Positions 16,131 to 24,243 of a stretch of DNA of 37,974 nucleotides are shown piece after piece (positions within the stretch are counted from its first letter, which is position 1; each line of letters begins with the position of its first letter). Both the position numbers and the translations under genes were made by a program. Under the pieces are notes generated by a model. It was given only the letters and a program-made list of their open reading frames with translations, was not told where the DNA came from and searched no databases. The stretch comes from Verrucomicrobiota bacterium. Lineage in GTDB: Bacteria > Verrucomicrobiota > Verrucomicrobiia > Opitutales > Coraliomargaritaceae. The stretch lies in NCBI GenBank assembly GCA_030829145.1, contig JAURBE010000008.1, positions 1-37,974 of the forward strand. The letters run 5' to 3'.

Positions 16131-17096
16131 ATGAAAACTACAAAGCAAGAAGGTGATGGTGTGAGTCTGCCACTAGCGATTACTTGTGGAGATCCTGCGG
16201 GTATAGGGCCTGAGGTCATTGCGCGTGCGCTACGTGAAGATCCAGAGTATGGCAGTGACTGTGTGTTACTTGGTCCGGCGTCGTGGGTAGAGCCTTTAGC
16301 AGCTGAGTTGGGCATTGCGTACGAGACAGTCGGTCCAGTGGATTATGAGATCATCGCTGGTGAGCCTTCCCGTCAAGGTGCGCAGGTGGCAGTTGCGGCG
16401 TTGCAGGTTGCCGCGCGCGGCTGTGTTGCTGGTCGTTTTCGTACGGTCGTTTCTGGGCCAGTGAGTAAGCATTGGCTGCAGCAGGTAGGATTTAATTATC
16501 CAGGGCAGACGGAATTCTTCGCCGCGGAGTGGGGCGGCGAGCCGACCATGGGCTTTGTTGGTAATGAACTTCGGATAGTGTTGGCAACTTGGCATATTCC
16601 GCTACGCGAAGTAGCGGACGCTTTGACTGCGGAGTGTTTTGAGCGTGCGGTACGACGCGCGGATGCACTGGCCAAGTCATTTGGAGTAGAGGTGCCGCGG
16701 ATCGGAGTGTGCGGGTTAAATCCGCATGCGGGCGAAGGTGGCATCTTGGGCGTGGAGGAGCGCGACGTGCTGGATCCCACACTAGATCGTTTGCGTGAAG
16801 AGATACCCGGTTTATCTAAATGTTTGCCCGGAGATACCGTATTCTTTCGTCAGCGCCGCGGTGAATTTGATGTTGTGGTATCAGCGTATCATGATCAAGG
16901 CTTGGCAGCGGTGAAGACTTTAGAGTTTGATGCGGCGGTGAATGTTACGCTGGGTTTGCCGTACTTACGGACAAGTCCTGACCATGGCACAGCGTTTGAT
17001 ATTGCAGGTCAGGGTTTGGCCGATTCGAGCAGTTTTACTGCGGCACTTTCGGTGGCCCGCCAGTTGACCAGCCTGAGCCATTTGGCTGACGCTTAG
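16131..17096 (+). CDS. pdxA: 4-hydroxythreonine-4-phosphate dehydrogenase PdxA
   Basis: 321 residues. PdxA oxidises 4-phosphohydroxy-L-threonine in the DXP-dependent route to pyridoxal phosphate. It shows ITCGDPAGIGPEV at the N-terminus, GPVSKHWL, and three metal-ligand histidines: His155 in THIPLREV context (WHIPLRE), His199 in LNPHAGEGG and His254 in AYHDQGLAAVKT, followed by TSPDHGTAFDIAG. The start is the ATG at 16131, 11 bases after the lpxA stop. Other family members act on phthalate-type diols, but length, motifs and housekeeping context fit PdxA. Confidence 0.93.
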   Translation: MKTTKQEGDGVSLPLAITCGDPAGIGPEVIARALREDPEYGSDCVLLGPASWVEPLAAELGIAYETVGPVDYEIIAGEPSRQGAQVAVAALQVAARGCVAGRFRTVVSGPVSKHWLQQVGFNYPGQTEFFAAEWGGEPTMGFVGNELRIVLATWHIPLREVADALTAECFERAVRRADALAKSFGVEVPRIGVCGLNPHAGEGGILGVEERDVLDPTLDRLREEIPGLSKCLPGDTVFFRQRRGEFDVVVSAYHDQGLAAVKTLEFDAAVNVTLGLPYLRTSPDHGTAFDIAGQGLADSSSFTAALSVARQLTSLSHLADA

Positions 17097-17141
17097 TTCA
17101 GATGTAGCAGACCAGAATACGATTGGAAATAATTATTGAAA

Positions 17142-17519
17142 ATGACTGAAGAGAGGACATCTAAACTTCCCGAGGGAGTACGTGAAGGCAATGAGAAGCT
17201 GGTCTTGGTGACGCCACCAGCTGGAGTGAAGTTGCAATCGTTGATTGCGCGTGAGCACAAAGGGGATTTTTTACGAATTAAGATTACTGGTGGCGGTTGT
17301 AATGGGCTGAGTTACAAGATGAAATTTGTCAAAGATTCCAAGCGGGGTGATATTTTAGTGCGTTCGGCGGGCGCACAGGTGTTGGTCGATTCTAAGAGTG
17401 CATTGTATTTACGCGGCACGCATTTGGACTTCTCCGATAAAATGGTAGGCGGCGGCTTTAAGTTTAGTAACCCTAACGCGAAATCGAGCTGCAGTTGTGG
17501 TGAAAGCTTCAGTATATAA
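17142..17519 (+). CDS. A-type iron-sulfur carrier protein (ErpA/IscA/HesB family)
   Basis: 125 residues from the ATG at 17142; a TTG two codons earlier is possible. The three conserved cysteines are Cys53 in GGGCNGLSYKM and Cys117 and Cys119 in SSCSCGESFSI, which hold the [4Fe-4S] or [2Fe-2S] cluster during transfer to apo-proteins. It follows pdxA by 45 bases. No isc or suf operon is adjacent, so it is closest to an ErpA-type carrier. The SufT-like gene at 26939 is the only other Fe-S assembly gene in the window. After it, 17520-17740 (221 bases) holds no gene or tRNA I can see. Confidence 0.9.
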   Translation: MTEERTSKLPEGVREGNEKLVLVTPPAGVKLQSLIAREHKGDFLRIKITGGGCNGLSYKMKFVKDSKRGDILVRSAGAQVLVDSKSALYLRGTHLDFSDKMVGGGFKFSNPNAKSSCSCGESFSI

Positions 17520-17740
17520 AACGAGTGGTGTCCACGTTGCTGAGCGCTCGCATGAAAGCCGTGCGAAAAGAGTTGAAATGCCAGATTGTTCCATGCAACC
17601 TCAAAGATCTTGTATGGTTATCCAACCACAACTCATGACGGTTTAAAGAGTGATTATCGGAGCAGCACGAAGTTGTTTCCACTTTCGCATCAGTTATCTG
17701 GACGAATCCCGATACAAGACGTTTATCTAAAAATCAATTA

Positions 17741-18406
17741 ATGCCAAAATACCCGAATAATCGAGGTCGTTATCAGAACCGCAACCGTGGCCCTAAAGGC
17801 CTAAGAAGAAATGATCGTATTCGCGCCACAGAGGTGCGGGTGATCGGGCCAGAGGGCACCAACCTCGGCGTTATGCCGCCTCGCAAGGCGCTGGAACTCG
17901 CTCAGAAGGTCGGACTTGATTTGATTGAAATTTCGCCTGCTGCGCGTCCGCCGGTTTGTCGTATTCTCGATTTCGGTAAATTTCTCTATGAGGAGAGTAA
18001 AAAGCAGAAGGAAACCAAGCAGCAGTCGACGAAGCTGAAGGAAGTGAAGTTTCGTGTGCGCATTGGAGACCATGACTTTGAGACCAAGCTGCGCCGGGCA
18101 GAGGGCTTTTTGAACCATGGGCACAAAGTGAAGTTGACGCTTCAGTTCCGTGGGCGTGAGAATGAGCACCGTGAACTGGGTTTTGAGCGTGTAAATCTGG
18201 CCAAGCAGGAGCTGGCTGGGATCGCAACTGCCGATTCTGAGCCGCGTCTAGTCGGTCGCCAAGTGGCCCTGATCTTGTCTCCGCTACCTGAAGGTAAGCG
18301 CGTGTTGAAGTTTAACCATCCTGATCATGAGTATGATGATCGTGATGATAGTGAGCTTGAAGAACACGACGAAGCCGAAGCAGAGGACGAAGCAGTCGAA
18401 TCTTAA
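17741..18406 (+). CDS. infC: Translation initiation factor IF-3
   Basis: 221 residues, longer than the usual 170-180. It binds the 30S subunit and checks start-codon selection. The N-terminal domain has [23 protein letters not shown] and [17 protein letters not shown]; the linker is lysine-rich ([20 protein letters not shown]) and the C-terminal domain has [20 protein letters not shown]. It is extended by a basic leader of about 20 residues and a C-terminal tail of about 30 residues that is nearly all Asp and Glu. The start is an ordinary ATG at 17741, not the ATT of E. coli. rpmI and rplT, its usual neighbours, do not follow; an amidase gene starts 5 bases after its stop. Confidence 0.95.
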   Translation: MPKYPNNRGRYQNRNRGPKGLRRNDRIRATEVRVIGPEGTNLGVMPPRKALELAQKVGLDLIEISPAARPPVCRILDFGKFLYEESKKQKETKQQSTKLKEVKFRVRIGDHDFETKLRRAEGFLNHGHKVKLTLQFRGRENEHRELGFERVNLAKQELAGIATADSEPRLVGRQVALILSPLPEGKRVLKFNHPDHEYDDRDDSELEEHDEAEAEDEAVES

Positions 18407-18411
18407 GAGCA

Positions 18412-19440
18412 ATGCGCGGCAGTGCCCTACCAGTTAAGGTTGGCCAGTTTGTGTCTTGCATACTATTTCAAAGCTTAGCGCTGTGTGCGGCGCTAAGCTT
18501 TTGTGTACCTACAGCACTCCATGCGCGTCAGATCCAAGTCGATGGCCAACCTTATATGGATCTTGCGATTGTCGGCAAAAGTTTCGGGATGCAGACCTAT
18601 TGGTTAAAGGGATACAAAACATTCCGCTTACGCAGCCAATGGACGACGATTGATTTTGGTAAGAATGGGCGAGTGCTTGAGCTGAATGAGTTACCGATTT
18701 ATTTAGGATTTCCGACGGTCGAGTCAAACGGGCAGTTGTTCCTTGCGGCGGCAGATTATAAACAAGTGTTACAGCCCATTTTGACACCACAAGTGTTTCG
18801 CAACCGTCCCGATATCCAGCGAGTGGTGATTGATGCGGGTCACGGCGGTAAAGACAGTGGTGCACGTAATCAAGCCTACGGTCTGATGGAGAAAAATTTA
18901 GCGTTGGATGTGTCACTTCGGCTTAAAGGCTTGCTCGAACGTGCTGGCTTTGAGGTGGTGATGACCCGTGATAGTGATGTGTATCTTTCTTTGCAGCAGC
19001 GTGCACAAATGGCCAATCGGGCGCGGGCCGATTTATTTGTGAGTATACATTTTAATGCAGCGGTTTCGACAACGGCTTCTGGGTTTGAGTCGTTTGCATT
19101 AACACCCCAGTATCAGGCTTCATCCAAATATCCGCGTCCAACCAGTCGGGATGCAAAACGCTATCCGGGGAATGATTATGATCCGTGGAATACGCTGATT
19201 ACCTATCATGTCGAACGGTCGCTGGTGCAGGGTTTGGGCGGCCCTGACCGAGGTTTAAAGCGTGCGCGCTGGGCGGTGCTCAAAGATCTCAAATGCCCCG
19301 GCGTGCTGACTGAACTGGGTTTTATGTCGCATGCCAATACGGCCAAGAAATTACGCTCACCAGCATATCGTCAAAAGCTTGCACAAGGCTTATTTGAAGG
19401 CATAGCTGCTTATCGTAAACGACTTCAACGTATTCAATAG
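18412..19440 (+). CDS. N-acetylmuramoyl-L-alanine amidase (Amidase_3 family)
   Basis: 342 residues. A hydrophobic signal sequence covers about 12-38 (ending PTALHA-RQ). Residues 40-125 form a small domain resembling the N-terminal region of cell-wall amidases. The catalytic domain begins near 135 with VVIDAGHGGKDSGA; zinc ligands are His144, Glu160 and His213 (SIHFNA), and the catalytic glutamate is Glu301 in TELGF. It cuts the amide bond between muramic acid and the stem peptide in periplasmic peptidoglycan. It is exported, follows infC by 5 bases and precedes the TIGR03790 gene by 3, so the three are almost certainly one operon. Confidence 0.92.
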   Translation: MRGSALPVKVGQFVSCILFQSLALCAALSFCVPTALHARQIQVDGQPYMDLAIVGKSFGMQTYWLKGYKTFRLRSQWTTIDFGKNGRVLELNELPIYLGFPTVESNGQLFLAAADYKQVLQPILTPQVFRNRPDIQRVVIDAGHGGKDSGARNQAYGLMEKNLALDVSLRLKGLLERAGFEVVMTRDSDVYLSLQQRAQMANRARADLFVSIHFNAAVSTTASGFESFALTPQYQASSKYPRPTSRDAKRYPGNDYDPWNTLITYHVERSLVQGLGGPDRGLKRARWAVLKDLKCPGVLTELGFMSHANTAKKLRSPAYRQKLAQGLFEGIAAYRKRLQRIQ

Positions 19441-19443
19441 TTT

Positions 19444-21108
19444 ATGCCTACTCGAAACAAAACCCTACTCATTTTAGGTCTATTCTGTGTAATGTTGATA
19501 CCCTCGGTTAAATGTGCCGAAGGTGAGGCACATCGAGTGGTGGTCTTGGTGAATGCGAACGATCCTGATTCTGTAGCGATTGCCAAGTATTATACCGAGC
19601 AGCGTGGCATTCCGGAGGCCAATATTATAGCGCTGGAAATGTCGACTGAGGAGACGGTGACTGTGCGTGAGTTTGTCGATACGATTTATAATCCTGTTTT
19701 GAATGCATTGATCGATGCGAAGTGGATCCGCGCGGTGAAAGCAACGGGGCGTGATTTCGTTGGCCGTGAGCGTGTCTCGATTGCAACGCATCGGATCAGC
19801 TATCTAGTGACGACACGTGGCGTGCCGCTGAGGTTTGCCAATGACCCGTTGCTGCTGGGGCCCGGAATCGAGCAATTACCAGCGCAATTTAAGGTTAACA
19901 ATGGATCTGTAGATGGCGAGTTGGCGTTGCTAGCGGGGCCTGCAAATTTACCACTGGCGGCGCTTGTGCCGAATCCTTTGTTTCAGCAGAAGACGCCGAC
20001 AAGTCTAGATGCAAAACGCGTGATTCGTGTAAGCCGCTTGGATGGTCCCAGTGCGGAGAGCGTGATGCAACTGATTGACCGTAGTCTTCAGGCCGAGGCC
20101 GAGGGTTTAATGGGGCGCGCTTATTTTGATATGGGTGGCCCCCATGCGAAGGGTGATACCTGGATGAGCGCTGCGGGTGAGCTTGCAGTGAAGGCTCATT
20201 TCGATACGAGTTTTGATAAAATGAAGCGGCCGATGGATGAGCGCGACCGCTTTGATGCACCGGCTATTTATATGGGGTGGTACCGTCCGAATGCATATGG
20301 TATGTGGCGCAAGCCCAAGTGGTCGGTGCCACCAGGCGCGATCGGGTTTCATCTGCACAGTTTTTCGGCGGTCACGGTGCATTCGACTAAAAAAGGCTGG
20401 TTAGGTGCTTTTGTGAATCAGGGCTACTGCGCGACAGTTGGAAATGTATACGAGCCTTATTTGGATTACACGCATCACCCGCAGCTATTGTTAAGAGCGC
20501 TGCTAGAGGGGGCCACATTTGGTGAAGCGGTAATGTATAGTAACCCTGCGTTAAGTTGGCAGGGAGTCGCAATCGGAGATCCACTCTACCGGCCGTTTAA
20601 AGTCGATTTGGATGAACAATTAGAACGCTCAATGGATTTGCCGTTGAGTACTTATTTGTCGTTGCGGCAAATTAATCGCCTGAAAGCTGAGGGGAAACCA
20701 GACGAGGCCCTGGCATATGCACGCGAGCAATTTGTACGTCAGCCTACTTTACCGATGGCATATCGACTGGCAAATTTGTACGCGGCGAATGGTGAGATAC
20801 AAAAGGCGACTGAAGCTTTGAGGCTGGTTCGTTATATGAGCAATTTTGTAGACGATGATGTAGTGCTGGTTCAGGAAATTGCTAACTTGTTGCATCAGTA
20901 CGATGAAAGTGCCCTGGCATTGGATTTGTATCAGCAGTTGATTGCCCGTAAGGGGCAGGCCAAGGCGCTGCGAATCCGGCTACTAGAGGGTGGTGCAAAA
21001 ATAGCGACGGAGCAGGGGCAGGTCACTCTGGCGTCGGGGTGGACACTGACTGCGCGTAAACTCAAACAACCACCTGTCAAGGTGCCTGCCAAGCAGACCC
21101 AAAAGTGA
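19444..21108 (+). CDS. TIGR03790 family exported protein with a TPR-like C-terminus
   Basis: 554 residues, with a signal peptide ending near residue 25 (IPSVKCAEG). The family pattern is VVVLVNANDPDSVAIAKYY, GIPEANIIALEM, ISYLVTTRGVPLRF, and a later YLDYTHHPQLLLRALLEGATFGEA with NPALSWQGVAIGDPLYRPF. TIGR03790 proteins occur in Planctomycetes, Verrucomicrobia and relatives; their activity is unknown. Residues about 415-530 look like two or three tetratricopeptide repeats. The gene starts 3 bases after the amidase stop and ends the infC operon. It may act in the envelope with the amidase; this is context inference only. Confidence 0.88.
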   Translation: MPTRNKTLLILGLFCVMLIPSVKCAEGEAHRVVVLVNANDPDSVAIAKYYTEQRGIPEANIIALEMSTEETVTVREFVDTIYNPVLNALIDAKWIRAVKATGRDFVGRERVSIATHRISYLVTTRGVPLRFANDPLLLGPGIEQLPAQFKVNNGSVDGELALLAGPANLPLAALVPNPLFQQKTPTSLDAKRVIRVSRLDGPSAESVMQLIDRSLQAEAEGLMGRAYFDMGGPHAKGDTWMSAAGELAVKAHFDTSFDKMKRPMDERDRFDAPAIYMGWYRPNAYGMWRKPKWSVPPGAIGFHLHSFSAVTVHSTKKGWLGAFVNQGYCATVGNVYEPYLDYTHHPQLLLRALLEGATFGEAVMYSNPALSWQGVAIGDPLYRPFKVDLDEQLERSMDLPLSTYLSLRQINRLKAEGKPDEALAYAREQFVRQPTLPMAYRLANLYAANGEIQKATEALRLVRYMSNFVDDDVVLVQEIANLLHQYDESALALDLYQQLIARKGQAKALRIRLLEGGAKIATEQGQVTLASGWTLTARKLKQPPVKVPAKQTQK

Positions 21109-21147
21109 TTGCCTGTATTTGGCTAGATTTTGAGTGGGATTCAGCTC

Positions 21148-21182
21148 TTATTATTAGTTCTTGACTTAAGAACCTATAATAA
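21148..21182. promoter_or_regulatory. 35-bp palindrome in the cysC promoter region
   Basis: Arms 21148-21162 (TTATTATTAGTTCTT) and 21168-21182 (AAGAACCTATAATAA) pair at 13 of 15 positions around GACTT. It lies 54 bases before cysC. The arms overlap possible promoter elements: TATAAT at 21175-21180, and TTGACT at 21161-21166 followed 17 bases later by AATAAC. This suggests an operator for a sulfur regulator. As a terminator of the preceding operon it is less convincing because no run of T follows directly. Confidence 0.5.
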
Positions 21183-21236
21183 GAATAACCCATGTACTTT
21201 TTTGAGAATTTAGCATAGATCTAAGCATCTCTTTTC

Positions 21237-21857
21237 ATGAGCACACCCGAAAATATCCACACAGAGTTTCATCGAATGCTTGGCCGCGAGGCTAAGGAGG
21301 TGCAGTTGCGTCAGCGTGGGCATGTGTTTTGGTTTTATGGTCTCTCTGGTTCGGGTAAGAGCACATTGGCCAACGCGGTGGAGCGTCGTCTTGCTGAGCA
21401 GGGCGTACATACGAAAATTTTGGATGGTGATAATATCCGCAGCCGCTTGAACAGTGACCTTGGCTTTTCCGATACAGATCGGCAGGAGAATATTCGTCGC
21501 ATTGCAGAGGTGGCCCGCTTGTTTCTGGATTCGGGCATGGTGGTGTTCACTTCATTTATCACACCCAAGCGCGATTTACGGGCAGCAGCTGCAGAGATTG
21601 TTGGCTCGGCTGACTTCACGCCAGTATATATTGAGGCGTCGTTCGAAACCTGCGCTGAGCGTGACGTTAAAGGCCTCTACGCGAAAGCAGCTGCGGGCGG
21701 TGTACAGCATTTTACCGGTAAAGATTCGTCCTTTGAAGCCCCTATTGAGGCCGATACCGATTGGGTGGTTTCGACTGATTCGAAGTCCGAAGAGGCTTGC
21801 ATTGAAGAACTTTTAGAGCGGATTTTACCGCTCATTCAACCTAAGACTGAATCCTAA
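21237..21857 (+). CDS. cysC: Adenylyl-sulfate kinase CysC
   Basis: 206 residues. It phosphorylates APS to PAPS. The P-loop GLSGSGKST is at 35-43, followed by ILDGDNIRSRLNSDLGFSDTDRQENIRR and FTSFITPKRDLR, the usual APS-kinase signatures. The product feeds reductive sulfate assimilation or sulfotransferases. It begins 54 bases after the palindrome and is followed by cysD after 23 bases. Stand-alone CysC, not fused to CysN. Confidence 0.94.
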   Translation: MSTPENIHTEFHRMLGREAKEVQLRQRGHVFWFYGLSGSGKSTLANAVERRLAEQGVHTKILDGDNIRSRLNSDLGFSDTDRQENIRRIAEVARLFLDSGMVVFTSFITPKRDLRAAAAEIVGSADFTPVYIEASFETCAERDVKGLYAKAAAGGVQHFTGKDSSFEAPIEADTDWVVSTDSKSEEACIEELLERILPLIQPKTES

Positions 21858-21880
21858 AAAGCATTTCATATATACAGACA

Positions 21881-22789
21881 ATGGCAAAAGACTACACAAT
21901 CACACACCTCAAGCAGCTTGAGTCCGAAGCGATTTTCATCCTTCGTGAAACTGCGGCTCAGTTTGAGAAGCCAGTTCTCCTCTTTTCCGGAGGTAAGGAC
22001 TCAATCGTCATGGCGCACCTAGCGAAGAAGGCATTCTGGCCTGCCAAGCTGCCGTTTCAATTGATGCATGTGGATACCGGGCACAATTTCCCAGAGACCA
22101 TGGAGTTCCGCGACAAGTATGTCGAAGAACTTGGTGCCGAGCTGGTGGTCGCGTCCGTTCAGAAGGCGATCGACGAAGGCAAGGTGGTCGAAGAGAAGGG
22201 TGCACGTGCGAGCCGTAACAGCTTGCAAACGGTCGCTCTACTTGAGGGTATTGAAGAGGGCAAATACGACGCGGCGCTTGGTGGCGGTCGTCGTGACGAA
22301 GAAAAGGCGCGTGCGAAAGAACGCTTCTTCTCGCATCGTGATGAGTTCGGGCAATGGGATCCAAAGAATCAACGTCCTGAGCTCTGGAATATTTTCAATG
22401 GACGCAAAAACCATGGTGAGCACTTCCGTGTATTCCCATTAAGTAACTGGACCGAGATGGATGTCTGGCAATACATTAAGGCTGAGAATATCGAGCTGCC
22501 GCACCTCTATTTCTCCCATGAGCGTGATTGCTTTGTGCGAGATTGTGTGATCATGGGTGTCTGTGATTTCATTGAACTATTGCCTGATGAAAAGATCGAG
22601 AAGATGGTCGTGCGTTTCCGTACCATTGGTGACGCGACTTGCACGGGTGCATGTCTTTCAACCGCAGACAACCTGGATGATATTATCGACGAGGTGGCAG
22701 CGGCACGTCAGACCGAGCGTGGCACGCGTGCGGATGACAAGCGTTCAGAAACAGCCATGGAAGACCGTAAAAAACAGGGATACTTTTAG
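21881..22789 (+). CDS. cysD: Sulfate adenylyltransferase subunit 2 (CysD)
   Basis: 302 residues, normal for CysD. It makes APS from ATP and sulfate, with GTP hydrolysis by CysN driving the reaction. The PP-loop SGGKDS is at 36-41; GGGRRDEEKARAKERFFSHRDEFG... (shortened here) and NWTEMDVW are typical. The C-terminus carries RTIGDATCTGACLS. The start is the ATG at 21881. It is followed by cysN across a 66-base spacer containing a short tandem repeat. Confidence 0.95.
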   Translation: MAKDYTITHLKQLESEAIFILRETAAQFEKPVLLFSGGKDSIVMAHLAKKAFWPAKLPFQLMHVDTGHNFPETMEFRDKYVEELGAELVVASVQKAIDEGKVVEEKGARASRNSLQTVALLEGIEEGKYDAALGGGRRDEEKARAKERFFSHRDEFGQWDPKNQRPELWNIFNGRKNHGEHFRVFPLSNWTEMDVWQYIKAENIELPHLYFSHERDCFVRDCVIMGVCDFIELLPDEKIEKMVVRFRTIGDATCTGACLSTADNLDDIIDEVAAARQTERGTRADDKRSETAMEDRKKQGYF

Positions 22790-22809
22790 GAAAAGCCGAA
22801 ACCAGTTTA

Positions 22810-22841
22810 TACATTCCCACTTTCATACATTTTCACTTTCA
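22810..22841. repeat. Short tandem repeat in the cysD-cysN spacer
   Basis: Two adjacent 16-base units, TACATTCCCACTTTCA (22810-22825) and TACATTTTCACTTTCA (22826-22841), differ at two positions. The spacer is pyrimidine-rich. Function unknown; it lies just before the cysN ribosome-binding region but contains no Shine-Dalgarno. Confidence 0.6.
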
Positions 22842-22855
22842 AACTTTATAATAAA

Positions 22856-24136
22856 ATGAGCGAAGAAACAAATTCAGGATACCTCGACATGGACCTACTG
22901 CGGTTCACGACTGCTGGTTCCGTTGACGACGGCAAGAGCACATTGATCGGGCGTCTGCTCTACGATAGTAAGGCAATTTTCGAAGACCAGATGGAGGCGA
23001 TGGAAACCAGTTCCAAAGCCCGTGGTGATGAGAATGTGAACCTTGCATTGTTGACCGATGGTCTGCGCTCCGAGCGTGAGCAAGGCATCACTATCGATGT
23101 GGCTTATCGCTACTTTGCGACACCGAAGCGTAAGTTTATCATCGCCGATACTCCAGGGCACATTCAATACACCCGAAATATGGTGACCGGTGCGTCGACT
23201 GCGAATCTAGCGATTGTATTGATCGATGCGCGTAAGGGTGTGATCGAGCAAACGTGCCGTCACTCTTTCATCGCGAATTTGCTTCGTATTCAGCACGTAG
23301 TTGTTTGTGTGAATAAGATGGACCTCGTCGACTGGGACGAAGCCGTATTCGACAAGATCGTTGATGACTTCAAGCAATTCGCCTCCCGTTTGGATAACAT
23401 TGTCGAAGTGACTTTTATTCCGGCCTCCGCTCTGTTGGGCGACAATATCGTCGATAAGTCTGAGAATATGCCTTGGTATCAAGGGCCGACACTGCTCTAT
23501 CATTTAGAAACCGTCTATATCGGTGCGGATGAAAATCACGTCGAAGCACGTTTCCCCGTGCAGTGGGTGATTCGCCCGCACTCCGATAAGTATCACGACT
23601 TCCGCGGCTTTGCCGGGCGTGTTGCTGGTGGTGTATTTAAGCCAGGAGATGAGGTCACCGTGATGCCCTCGGGCTTTACTTCGAAGATCAAAGCGATTGA
23701 ATCGATGGATGGTCCACAAGAAGAAGTGTTCGCGCCTATGTCGGCGACGATTACACTTGAGGATGAGATTGATATGTCGCGGGGTGATTTATTGGTAAAG
23801 GCGAATAATTGTCCTGAACCGACACAAGATATCGACGCGATGATCTGCTGGTTCTCTTCTGAGAAAAAGCTGGCTGGTCGTGGCAAGTATATCCTGCGTC
23901 ATTCCACTAAGGAAGTGAAGGCAATCGTCAATGAGGTGTGCTATAAAGTGAACATCAATACTTTGCATAAGATTGAGGATGACTTGGTGATGGAACTGAA
24001 CGATATCGGTCGTATTAAGATTCGTACCTCAGCGCCCTTGATTGCCGATAGTTACAAAACCAACCGTATCACTGGAAGTTTCGTGCTGATTGATGAATTG
24101 ACCAATGCGACTGTCGCAGCGGGTATGATCATTTAA
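22856..24136 (+). CDS. cysN: Sulfate adenylyltransferase subunit 1, GTPase (CysN)
   Basis: 426 residues, an EF-Tu-like GTPase that powers APS formation by CysD. G-motifs: GSVDDGKS (21-28), DTPGH, and NKMD. The effector region is LRSEREQGITIDVAYRYF, followed by beta-barrel domains two and three. It is the shorter form without a C-terminal CysC domain, which agrees with the separate cysC. It is the last gene of the operon and is followed directly by a strong terminator. Confidence 0.94.
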   Translation: MSEETNSGYLDMDLLRFTTAGSVDDGKSTLIGRLLYDSKAIFEDQMEAMETSSKARGDENVNLALLTDGLRSEREQGITIDVAYRYFATPKRKFIIADTPGHIQYTRNMVTGASTANLAIVLIDARKGVIEQTCRHSFIANLLRIQHVVVCVNKMDLVDWDEAVFDKIVDDFKQFASRLDNIVEVTFIPASALLGDNIVDKSENMPWYQGPTLLYHLETVYIGADENHVEARFPVQWVIRPHSDKYHDFRGFAGRVAGGVFKPGDEVTVMPSGFTSKIKAIESMDGPQEEVFAPMSATITLEDEIDMSRGDLLVKANNCPEPTQDIDAMICWFSSEKKLAGRGKYILRHSTKEVKAIVNEVCYKVNINTLHKIEDDLVMELNDIGRIKIRTSAPLIADSYKTNRITGSFVLIDELTNATVAAGMII

Positions 24137-24161
24137 ATCCAAGATTATTTTTAAAAACAAA

Positions 24162-24197
24162 GGGCCGAGTTCACTGCAAAGTGTCTCGGCCTTTTTT
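24162..24197 (+). terminator. Rho-independent terminator after cysN
   Basis: Stem GGCCGAG (24163-24169) pairs with CTCGGCC (24185-24191), with an inner CACT/AGTG stem and a GCAA loop, then six T residues. It ends the cysCDN operon. The opposite strand has a weaker T tract, so it may also serve the convergent gene ending at 24244. Confidence 0.9.
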
Positions 24198-24243
24198 GTT
24201 ATTTCTTGAGGTTTGTGCTTACGCGCACCCTTTGCTTTATAGT

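Noticed and set aside
17520-17740. Possible tRNA or ribosomal leader upstream of infC
   Set aside because: No cloverleaf, TTCGA-type loop or convincing hairpin with T run was found by eye.
17801-18169. 122-codon open frame antisense to infC
   Set aside because: It is a shadow of a strongly conserved gene with no protein family resemblance.
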